A DNA stretch of 6,819 bases from positions 1 to 6,819 of the forward strand of contig CAJXAS010000100.1 of NCBI GenBank assembly GCA_913050305.1. The letters are read 5' to 3'. A program made the translations under genes and the position numbers. Positions 1 to 5,896 of the stretch are shown here, one piece after another (the stretch's first letter is position 1; each line of letters begins with the position of its first letter). The notes under the pieces are model-generated. The model was not told where the DNA came from and searched no databases. It saw nothing but the letters and a program-made list of their open reading frames with translations. The DNA is from an uncultured Polaribacter sp. (lineage in GTDB: Bacteria; Bacteroidota; Bacteroidia; Flavobacteriales; Flavobacteriaceae).

Positions 1-153
1 ATGTATAAAGATTTAGATGAAATGGAAGCTTTAGGAGGTTATGAAGTTGCACCAGAAGATTTTGCTTTAACAGAATTTGTTTGTGTATCTAAACAACCTC
101 ACCAAAAGATAATTCGCGAAGGTTTAGATTTAATGAGAGAAGAATTAGGATAA
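1..153 (+). CDS. nqrA: NqrA, Na+-NQR subunit A (C-terminal fragment)
   Basis: This is the last 50 codons of an open frame that enters from the left edge and stops with TAA at 151-153. The ATG at position 1 is almost certainly an internal methionine, because full NqrA is roughly 450 residues. The fragment matches the family tail: an acidic stretch (DLDEMEALGGYEVAPED), then DFALTEFVCVSK with the cysteine at fragment residue 28, then a helix containing IIREGLDLMREELG. NqrA is the peripheral cytoplasmic subunit of the sodium pump and lies against NqrB. The gene sits 4 nt before nqrB, as expected for the first gene of an nqrABCDEF operon. The operon promoter and the rest of NqrA lie outside the window. 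Identity rests on the C-terminal pattern together with the unambiguous nqrB-F genes that follow. Confidence 0.9.
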   Translation: MYKDLDEMEALGGYEVAPEDFALTEFVCVSKQPHQKIIREGLDLMREELG

Positions 154-157
154 GATT

Positions 158-1423
158 ATGAGCTTAAAACAAAACTTACACAATTTAAAAGAGAAATATA
201 AAGGAACTAAAATGGCACCTGCGTTTAACGCAATCCATACTTTTTTATATTTACCAAATGAAGTTACTCATGCAGGAGGAACTCATATTAAGGCAGCAGA
301 CGATTTAAAGCGTACAATGAATATTGTAATTATGGCTTTAATACCTTGTTTACTTTTTGGAATGTTCAATGCAGGTTATCAACATTACGCAGCTATCGAC
401 AACTCTTTAAGAGCAGACGTATTAGCTAATTTTTTTACGTTTGACAATCTATGGATTGGAATTGTAAAAGTATTGCCATTAGTAATTGTTTCATACGGAG
501 TTGGTCTTTTAGTAGAATTTATTTTTGCAGTTATAAAAGGGCACGAAGTTGAAGAAGGATATTTAGTAACAGGAATGTTAGTTCCATTAATTGTACCTGT
601 AGATACACCATTATGGATGTTGTCAGTTGCAGTTGTCTTTGGAGTTGTAATTGGTAAAGAAGTATTTGGAGGAACAGGAATGAATATTTTAAATCCGGCT
701 TTAACCATTAGAGCATTCTTATTTTTTGCATATCCAACTTGGATGTCTGGAGATAAGGTTTGGGTATACGATGCGGTAAACATGAATGAAGCAGATGCTA
801 TTTCTGGAGAAACCATGTTAGGGTACTATGCTAAATCTGGCCAAGAGTTAACCGTTAAAGGCGCAAATGGTGCTGCAGATATTGTAACTACTTACGGTGA
901 CAGAGCAAATGAATTATATTCTACATTCGATAAGTTTATGGGATTCATTCCGGGTTCTGTAGGAGAAACTTCTACCTTTTTAATATTGATAGGAGCTGCT
1001 ATTTTAATTTTTACAAAAATTGGAAGTTGGAGAATTATACTTTCAGCATTTGTAGGGGCAGCGGTTATGGGTTTAATATTTAACCAAGTGGTTGCCGCAG
1101 ATATTATTACAGAATCTAGCAAGTTTTATGGTTTAATGAATACCGTTTGGTGGGAACACTTAACAATTGGTGGTTTGGCATTTGGAGCTGTTTTTATGGC
1201 TACAGATCCGGTTACTGGTTCACAAACAAATAAAGGAAAATGGATTTATGGTTTCTTAATTGGTTTTATTTCAATTATGATTCGTGTATTTAATCCAGCA
1301 TACCCAGAAGGTGTATTCTTAGCAATTTTGTTAATGAATGTGTTTGCACCAACAATAGACCATTATGTGGTTCAAGGAAACGTAAAGAAAAGATTAAATC
1401 GTACTAAAGTTAAAACTGCCTAA
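158..1423 (+). CDS. nqrB: NqrB, Na+-NQR membrane subunit B (covalent FMN, quinone-site subunit)
   Basis: NqrB is the large integral membrane subunit of the Na+-pumping NADH:quinone oxidoreductase. It carries a covalent FMN and riboflavin and contributes the quinone site and the ion path. The 421 residues are close to the usual length (Vibrio about 415) and contain some ten hydrophobic segments, roughly 53-72, 101-125, 135-170, 180-192, 273-310 and 335-400. Family signatures are visible: DLKRTMN (49-55), KEVFGGTGMNILNPAL (167-182), RAFLFFAYP (185-193), GSVGETST (266-273), MATDPVTGS (347-355) and NPAYPEG (379-385). The flavinylation motif aligns with DAISGET, which puts the acceptor at Thr219; the canonical form is SGAT, so Glu replaces Ala here. 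The start fits the Vibrio N-terminus in length. It lies 4 nt after nqrA and 2 nt before nqrC. AGGA at 147-150 is Shine-Dalgarno-like but may be chance inside the nqrA tail. Confidence 0.97.
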   Translation: MSLKQNLHNLKEKYKGTKMAPAFNAIHTFLYLPNEVTHAGGTHIKAADDLKRTMNIVIMALIPCLLFGMFNAGYQHYAAIDNSLRADVLANFFTFDNLWIGIVKVLPLVIVSYGVGLLVEFIFAVIKGHEVEEGYLVTGMLVPLIVPVDTPLWMLSVAVVFGVVIGKEVFGGTGMNILNPALTIRAFLFFAYPTWMSGDKVWVYDAVNMNEADAISGETMLGYYAKSGQELTVKGANGAADIVTTYGDRANELYSTFDKFMGFIPGSVGETSTFLILIGAAILIFTKIGSWRIILSAFVGAAVMGLIFNQVVAADIITESSKFYGLMNTVWWEHLTIGGLAFGAVFMATDPVTGSQTNKGKWIYGFLIGFISIMIRVFNPAYPEGVFLAILLMNVFAPTIDHYVVQGNVKKRLNRTKVKTA

Positions 1424-1425
1424 TT

Positions 1426-2172
1426 ATGAGTAAGAGAACAGATAGTAATGGATATACAATGATGTTTGCTGTAATAATGGTATTCGTTGTTGGTTCTTTG
1501 TTAGCCTTTTTAGCATCGTCTTTAAAGCCTGCAATCAAAGAAAACGAGAGAATAGAAAAGCAACAAAATATTTTGTATGCGATGGGTGTAAATGAAAATG
1601 ATGCCTCTAATGCAAACTTTGTTTCTACAAAAGTTGCAGGTGCAGAATTTAAGAAATACATCAAAAAACAATTGGTTTTAGAAGGAAATAAAATTTCTGA
1701 AAGTCAAGATGCATATTTAATTGATGTTAAAAAACAACAAGCAAATGCAAAAGATGGTAAAGTAAGAAAGTTGCCTTTATTTGTTGGAGAAAAAGAAGGT
1801 AAAACATTTTACGTAGCACCAATTAGAGGAAAAGGTCTTTGGGATGCAATTTGGGGATATGTTTCTATGGATGAAAATATGGTAGTACAAGGTGCTTATT
1901 TTGATCATAAAGGAGAAACGCCAGGCTTAGGAGCCAATATAAAACAACGTTATTTTATGGATGATTTTATTGGAGAACACCTAATGACAGAAGCAGGAGT
2001 ATTCAAGGGAATTACAGTAAAAAAGGGGAATAACGATGCAGTTAATGAAGATAAAACAGATTACGAAGTAGACGCAATTGCTGGTGCAACAATTACCGGT
2101 GATGGTGTTTCTGCCATGATAAAGAAAGATTTATCATTATATGTGCCTTACTTTAAAAATTTAAAAAAATAA
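1426..2172 (+). CDS. nqrC: NqrC, Na+-NQR subunit C (covalent FMN)
   Basis: NqrC is a single-pass membrane protein whose soluble domain lies on the periplasmic side. It carries an FMN phosphoester-linked to threonine and relays electrons from the NqrD/E iron centre to NqrB. The 248-residue product has one N-terminal transmembrane helix (about 10-33), then a charged helical linker, then the FMN-binding domain. That domain shows APIRGKGLWDAIWGYV (131-146), DHKGETPGLGA (160-170) and the attachment motif DAIAGATITGDGV (216-228), giving Thr222 as the FMN acceptor. The residue before GAT is Ala instead of the usual Ser/Thr. Length is near the family norm of about 255. The gene starts 2 nt after nqrB and ends 3 nt before nqrD, so translation is probably coupled. 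Attachment requires an ApbE-type flavin transferase, which is not encoded in this window. Confidence 0.97.
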   Translation: MSKRTDSNGYTMMFAVIMVFVVGSLLAFLASSLKPAIKENERIEKQQNILYAMGVNENDASNANFVSTKVAGAEFKKYIKKQLVLEGNKISESQDAYLIDVKKQQANAKDGKVRKLPLFVGEKEGKTFYVAPIRGKGLWDAIWGYVSMDENMVVQGAYFDHKGETPGLGANIKQRYFMDDFIGEHLMTEAGVFKGITVKKGNNDAVNEDKTDYEVDAIAGATITGDGVSAMIKKDLSLYVPYFKNLKK

Positions 2173-2175
2173 TTT

Positions 2176-2823
2176 ATGGGACTTTTATCAAAAAGAGACG
2201 CAGCATTACTTACAGACCCATTAGCAGATAACAATCCAATTACTATACAAGTACTAGGTATTTGTTCTGCTTTAGCAATTACAGCAGAATTAAAAGCTTC
2301 TATTGTAATGGCAGTATCTGTGCTATTTGTATTAGGTTTAGGAAACGTAGTTATTTCTTTAATGAGAAATATTATACCTTCAAAAATTAGAATTATTGTA
2401 CAGTTAATTGTAGTTGCTACTTTAGTAATTATTGTAGATTTAGTGCTAAAAGCATTTGCTTATGAATTAAGTAAAACACTCTCGGTTTTTGTAGGGTTAA
2501 TTATTACAAACTGTATTATTATGGGTCGTTTTGAAGCTTTTGCTTTAGGAAATGGACCGTGGAGAGCTTTCTTAGATGGTATAGGAAACGCAGTTGGATA
2601 TGGTGTCATTTTAATCGCAGTTGGTTTCTTTAGAGAGCTTTTAGGTTCTGGTACTTTATTAGGTTTTAAAGTTTTAGGAGATCCAATAGAAAAAACAGGG
2701 TTATACGCAATAGGATACGAGAATAACGGATTTATGTTATTATCACCAATGGCATTAATTGTAGTTGGTATTCTTATCTGGATACAACGTAGCAGAAATA
2801 CATCATTAATAGAAGAAAACTAA
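2176..2823 (+). CDS. nqrD: NqrD, Na+-NQR membrane subunit D
   Basis: NqrD is a six-helix membrane subunit, paired with NqrE in inverted topology. In the Vibrio enzyme the two share an iron centre held by two cysteines from each subunit, which carries electrons across the membrane. Both NqrD cysteines are present: Cys30 in DNNPITIQVLGICSALAIT (18-36) and Cys113 in VGLLIITNC-type sequence (FVGLIITNCIIMGR, 105-118). Other conserved stretches are LDGIGNAVGYG (133-143) and GFFRELLGSGTLLG (150-163). The length of 215 residues is normal for the family. The paralogue RnfE is similar, but adjacency to nqrA, nqrB and an NADH-oxidising nqrF fixes the assignment. It starts 3 nt after nqrC. Unlike the other junctions in the operon, its 3' side is separated from nqrE by 75 nt containing an inverted repeat. 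Confidence 0.96.
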   Translation: MGLLSKRDAALLTDPLADNNPITIQVLGICSALAITAELKASIVMAVSVLFVLGLGNVVISLMRNIIPSKIRIIVQLIVVATLVIIVDLVLKAFAYELSKTLSVFVGLIITNCIIMGRFEAFALGNGPWRAFLDGIGNAVGYGVILIAVGFFRELLGSGTLLGFKVLGDPIEKTGLYAIGYENNGFMLLSPMALIVVGILIWIQRSRNTSLIEEN

Positions 2824-2833
2824 AAAAAGTAAA

Positions 2834-2890
2834 CAGTTTTCAGTCGCAGTTTGCAGTTGGATGCAAACTGAAACTGAATACTGAAAACTA
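2834..2890. repeat. CAGT/ACTG-unit inverted repeat between nqrD and nqrE
   Basis: The left half carries four CAGT units at 2834, 2841, 2847 and 2854. The right half carries ACTG at 2867, 2873 and 2880 plus a degenerate ACTA at 2887. Outer arms 2835-2844 and 2880-2889 are perfect 10 bp complements (AGTTTTCAGT / ACTGAAAACT). Inside them two folds are possible. One pairs CAGTTTGCA (2847-2855) with TGCAAACTG (2862-2870), leaving a 6 nt loop. The other pairs 2847-2852 with 2871-2876 and then 2854-2858 with 2866-2870. It is not a + strand terminator, because A-rich sequence follows; on the minus strand a T-run follows at a short distance. I recall similar CAGT-rich intergenic palindromes as dispersed elements in Flavobacteriia genomes, but cannot verify that here. 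It may be a mobile palindromic repeat, an mRNA processing or stability element, or both. Confidence 0.75.
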
Positions 2891-2898
2891 AAAAACAT

Positions 2899-3621
2899 AT
2901 GGAACATATAGAATTATTTTTCAAGTCGATATTTATAGACAACATGGTATTTGCAACCTTCTTAGGAATGTGTTCTTACCTTGCGGTATCTAAGAAAGTG
3001 GCTACTGCTGTTGGTTTAGGAGCTGCAGTAATTTTTGTATTAGCAGTCACTGTGCCTTTAAACTGGTTGTTAGATCAATATATATTAAAAGATGGTGCAT
3101 TGGTTTGGTTAGGTCCAGAATATGCAGATTACGATTTAAGCTTCTTGTCTTTTATTATGTTTATTGCAACCATAGCAACTATGGTACAATTGGTAGAAAT
3201 AATTGTTGAAAAATTCTCACCTTCATTGTATAATTCTCTGGGTATTTTCTTACCTTTAATAGCAGTAAACTGTGCTATTTTAGGGGGAAGTTTATTTATG
3301 CAATCTAGAGAAATTCCTTCTTTAGGTTTGGCATTAACTTATGGAGTTGGTTCTGGAATTGGTTGGTTTTTAGCAATTTTAGCAATTGCTGCAATTCGTG
3401 AGAAAATCAGATATTCAAGTGTTCCACCGGCATTAAGAGGTTTAGGAATTACGTTTATTATTACAGGACTAATGGCCATCGGTTTCATGAGTTTTGGTGG
3501 AATGTTAACGGGTGGAGACGAAGAAGTGAAGCCAGCTGTAGCGCCTGAAGTTGTTATCGAAAAAGTACAAGAAAAAGTGAAAAAAGAAGAAATAGCAAAT
3601 AATACTAAAACTATAAAATAA
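2899..3621 (+). CDS. nqrE: NqrE, Na+-NQR membrane subunit E with extended C-terminus
   Basis: NqrE is the inverted-topology partner of NqrD and supplies the other two ligands of the intramembrane iron centre. These are visible as Cys25 in FLGMCSYLAVSKKVATA (21-37) and Cys125 in IFLPLIAVNCAILGG (116-130). The start matches the family N-terminus (MEHIELFFKSIFIDNM). Six hydrophobic segments lie near 12-30, 35-56, 80-102, 112-132, 141-165 and 181-203. Basic loops (Lys32-Lys33, Lys169 to Arg180) suggest both termini face the periplasm. The protein has 240 residues against about 200 in proteobacterial NqrE. The extra part is a charged Glu/Lys/Val-rich tail from about 206 to 240, probably a lineage-specific extension. 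The leader is A-rich (AAAAAAC) with no Shine-Dalgarno. The gene follows the inverted repeat by only 9 nt and ends 1 nt before nqrF. Confidence 0.96.
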   Translation: MEHIELFFKSIFIDNMVFATFLGMCSYLAVSKKVATAVGLGAAVIFVLAVTVPLNWLLDQYILKDGALVWLGPEYADYDLSFLSFIMFIATIATMVQLVEIIVEKFSPSLYNSLGIFLPLIAVNCAILGGSLFMQSREIPSLGLALTYGVGSGIGWFLAILAIAAIREKIRYSSVPPALRGLGITFIITGLMAIGFMSFGGMLTGGDEEVKPAVAPEVVIEKVQEKVKKEEIANNTKTIK

Positions 3622-3622
3622 T

Positions 3623-4933
3623 ATGATTTTAGCCGCAGGAACGTCAGGAACAGTGATCGCTACAGTTGCAGCCTTTTTATTAATAACGCTGTTATTGGTA
3701 ACGTTGCTATTGTTTGTAAAACAGAAATTATCACCATCGGGTCCAGTAACCATTATGATTAATGGCGAAAGAGAAATTGAAGTAGCTTCAGGAGAGACGT
3801 TGTTATCAACTTTAGGGAGTAACAAAATTTTCTTACCATCCGCTTGTGGTGGGGGTGGAACATGTATTCAATGCGAATGTCATGTAAACGAAGGTGGAGG
3901 TGAAGCTTTGCCAACAGAATTACCACACTTTTCTAGAAAAGAACTAAAAAGTGGTGCACGTTTAGCTTGCCAGGTTAAGGTAAAGCAAAATATGAATATT
4001 TCAATTCCAGAAGAGGTTTTTGGGATTAAGAAATGGGATGCAGTTGTTGTTAGAAATTACAATGTAGCCTCTTTTATTAAGGAATTTGTTGTGGAAATTC
4101 CTGCAGATATGGGTTACAAAGCAGGTGGATATATTCAAATTGAAATACCTCCTTGTGAAGTAAAGTTTGCAGAGATGGATATTACAGCGCATCCAGAAGA
4201 GCACGATACGCCAGATAAGTTTAAAGCAGAATGGGACAAGTTTAAACTGAGACCATTAGTAATGAAAAACAAAGAAACGATAGAAAGAGCATATTCTATG
4301 GCTTCTTATCCTGCAGAAGGAAGAGAAATCATGTTAAATGTGCGTATAGCAACACCTCCGTTCGATAGAGCAAAAGGTGGCTGGATGGATGTAAATCCTG
4401 GAGTTGCTTCTTCGTATATATTTGGTTTAAAGAAAGGTGATAAATGTGTAATTTCAGGACCTTATGGAGAATTCTTCATTAATGAATCTGAAGCAGAAAT
4501 GTTATATGTAGGTGGTGGAGCAGGTATGGCACCAATGAGGTCTCATTTATACCATTTATTCAGAACCTTAAAAACTGGTAGAAAAGTAAGTTACTGGTAT
4601 GGTGGTCGTTCGAAAGCAGAATTATTCTACTTAGAACACTTTAGAGCTTTAGAAAAAGATTTTCCTAATTTTAAATTTTACATCGCATTATCAGATCCTT
4701 TAGAAGTAGATAATTGGAAAGTAAAGAAAGATATTAGTGATGAAACTGGAGATGGTTTTATAGGATTTATTCACAATTGTGTAATCCAAAATTATTTAGA
4801 TCATCATGAATCACCAGAAGATATCGAATTGTATTTCTGTGGGCCACCATTAATGAACAATGCAGTTCAAAAAATGGGAGAAGACTTTGGTCTTGCAGAT
4901 GAAAACATACGTTTTGATGACTTTGGAGGATAG
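3623..4933 (+). CDS. nqrF: NqrF, NADH dehydrogenase subunit F of Na+-NQR
   Basis: NqrF is the electron entry subunit: it oxidises NADH in the cytoplasm through FAD and a 2Fe-2S cluster. The 436 residues show the expected order. A single transmembrane anchor (about 9-32) comes first. A plant-type ferredoxin domain follows (about 41-130), with cluster ligands Cys75, Cys81, Cys84 and Cys116 and the GGGEALPTEL signature (91-100). The FAD domain holds RAYSMASYP (222-230), RIATPPFDR (241-249) and SGPYGEFF (278-285). The NADH domain holds VGGGAGMAPMRSH (296-308), YWYGGRSKAELFY (324-336) and CGPPLMNNA (406-414). The conserved C-terminus FDDFGG closes the protein. Cys86 is an additional cysteine near the cluster. 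Length is somewhat above the Vibrio protein (about 408), with small loop insertions. It is the last gene of the operon, followed 44 nt later by the terminator hairpin. Confidence 0.98.
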   Translation: MILAAGTSGTVIATVAAFLLITLLLVTLLLFVKQKLSPSGPVTIMINGEREIEVASGETLLSTLGSNKIFLPSACGGGGTCIQCECHVNEGGGEALPTELPHFSRKELKSGARLACQVKVKQNMNISIPEEVFGIKKWDAVVVRNYNVASFIKEFVVEIPADMGYKAGGYIQIEIPPCEVKFAEMDITAHPEEHDTPDKFKAEWDKFKLRPLVMKNKETIERAYSMASYPAEGREIMLNVRIATPPFDRAKGGWMDVNPGVASSYIFGLKKGDKCVISGPYGEFFINESEAEMLYVGGGAGMAPMRSHLYHLFRTLKTGRKVSYWYGGRSKAELFYLEHFRALEKDFPNFKFYIALSDPLEVDNWKVKKDISDETGDGFIGFIHNCVIQNYLDHHESPEDIELYFCGPPLMNNAVQKMGEDFGLADENIRFDDFGG

Positions 4934-4977
4934 GCCTTTTATTATTTTAAATAGGGTTGAGAAATCTTAAATTATAG

Positions 4978-5008
4978 AAAACCGATTCAGAAATGAATCG
5001 GTTTTTTT
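4978..5008 (+). terminator. Intrinsic terminator of the nqr operon
   Basis: A perfect 12 bp stem (4978-4989 with 4994-5005) is closed by a GAAA tetraloop. The core is ACCGATTCA / TGAATCGGT, and the stem runs into seven consecutive T residues (5002-5008). It lies 44 nt after the nqrF stop and 42 nt before the next start codon. It should end the nqr transcript and separate it from the downstream hydrolase gene. The opposite strand has only a four-T run broken by C, so termination is probably one-directional. Confidence 0.93.
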
Positions 5009-5050
5009 GATACACTAAAAATCAGTAGTTTTATACTATAATATATTGCA

Positions 5051-5848
5051 ATGAATTTGTTTTTCTACCTTCTTATTTTAATAAGTATTTTAGTGATAAT
5101 TGGTGTTTTTCTTTATTGCTATCAGGAGCGGTTGATTTTTTTGAATGGGAAAAAGTTACAAAGAGCATTTCCATTTAAATTTTCAAATAATTTTCAAGAG
5201 ATTTTTCTAAAAACAGAAGATGATCAAGAGATAAATGCGCTGCATTTTAAATTAGAAAATCCAAAAGGTGTTGTATTGTTCTGTCATGGTAATTCAGGAA
5301 ATATAGAAAAGTGGGGGGCAAAAGTTTCTTTTTTTTTAGACTATAATTATGAAGTTGTTGTTTTTGATTATCGAAAATATGGCAAAAGTACAGGAAGTTT
5401 CAATGAAACAAAAATGTATAGTGATGCCTTGCTAATGTATGACTATTTAAAAAGCGCTTTTAAAGAAGAAAATATAGTTGTGTATGGTTTTTCTTTAGGA
5501 AGCACATTCGCTGCTAGAATTGCAGCTATAAATAAGCCAAAAGAATTAATTTTAGAAGCGCCATTTTTCAATTTTGTAAAAGCAGTGAAATTTTATTCAA
5601 AATTTGCTCCAATCTTCTTATTAAAATATAAGTTTAGAACAGACTTAGATATGGCAAAGATAACCTCACCAATTACTGTTTTTCATGGCAATAAAGACAA
5701 GACTACTTCCTTTCAAGATTCTAAAAGATTGTTAGCATTAAACGCGTCTCTAAAGAATAGATTTATTGAAATAAATGGCGGCACACATCATAATATCCGA
5801 AACACTAAATTGTATCTTGAAAACTTACAAGAAATTTTAAAGCGTTAG
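5051..5848 (+). CDS. Membrane-anchored alpha/beta hydrolase (BEM46/YfhR-like)
   Basis: The 265-residue protein begins with one hydrophobic helix (about 3-24) that reads as a membrane anchor, followed by an alpha/beta hydrolase domain. The oxyanion-type motif HGNSGN is at 79-84, and the nucleophile elbow YGFSLGS is at 145-151 with Ser148. The acid is probably Asp216 in FHGNKDKTTS (211-220). The catalytic His is probably His247 in GGTHHNI (243-249); His246 is adjacent. The arrangement resembles the BEM46/ABHD13 and YfhR-type serine hydrolases, whose substrates are mostly unknown (esterase or lipase activity is usual), so no specific reaction is claimed. The chosen ATG gives the N-terminal anchor and no upstream in-frame extension is evident. 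No Shine-Dalgarno is seen. It lies just beyond the nqr terminator, so it needs its own promoter, which I could not locate convincingly. No terminator follows it. Confidence 0.88.
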   Translation: MNLFFYLLILISILVIIGVFLYCYQERLIFLNGKKLQRAFPFKFSNNFQEIFLKTEDDQEINALHFKLENPKGVVLFCHGNSGNIEKWGAKVSFFLDYNYEVVVFDYRKYGKSTGSFNETKMYSDALLMYDYLKSAFKEENIVVYGFSLGSTFAARIAAINKPKELILEAPFFNFVKAVKFYSKFAPIFLLKYKFRTDLDMAKITSPITVFHGNKDKTTSFQDSKRLLALNASLKNRFIEINGGTHHNIRNTKLYLENLQEILKR

Positions 5849-5871
5849 TATTTTCTGAATGATATATATTG

Positions 5872-5879
5872 TATTTTTG
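5872..5879 (+). promoter_or_regulatory. Possible Bacteroidota-type -7 promoter element (TATTTTTG)
   Basis: TATTTTTG is an exact match to the Bacteroidota housekeeping -7 consensus TAnnTTTG. It lies in the 48 nt gap before the aspartic protease gene, 17 nt upstream of its ATG, which would leave a very short leader. No good TTG is present at the expected -33 distance (around 5846-5853 the sequence is TAGTATTT). In AT-rich sequence such an octamer can occur by chance, so this is tentative. Confidence 0.35.
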
Positions 5880-5896
5880 GATTCTTATAAATTGAT

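Noticed and set aside
1..153. A separate 50-residue gene starting at the ATG at position 1
   Set aside because: Its sequence fits the C-terminus of NqrA and it is followed immediately by nqrB. The ATG at the window edge is best read as an internal codon.
385..816. Minus-strand open frame of 143 codons inside nqrB
   Set aside because: It lies wholly opposite a strongly conserved gene, has no recognisable motifs and no start context. It is a shadow of nqrB codon usage. The same applies to the minus-strand frames at 892-1122, 1410-1664, 3505-3825, 4001-4204, 5968-6177 and 6512-6694.
2834..2890. nqrD-nqrE hairpin as an internal transcription terminator
   Set aside because: On the + strand the stem is followed by A-rich sequence with no T-run. 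Termination there would also separate nqrEF from an obligate complex.
2834..2890. CAGT repeat as a CRISPR fragment or tRNA-like gene
   Set aside because: The units are only 4-6 nt with 6-7 nt periods and form one palindrome. There are no unique spacers and no cloverleaf or conserved tRNA loops.
158..4933. Rnf complex instead of Na+-NQR
   Set aside because: An nqrA tail precedes the genes. NqrF has the fused ferredoxin, FAD and NADH domains with Cys75/81/84/116 and CGPP, which Rnf lacks. Gene order is exactly nqrA-B-C-D-E-F.
5026..5033. TAGTTTTA as the -7 promoter element for the alpha/beta hydrolase gene
   Set aside because: It misses the final G of TAnnTTTG. The only upstream TTG (5007-5009) lies within the terminator tail at a short 16 nt spacing. 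TATATTG at 5042-5048 is also imperfect and almost touches the start codon.
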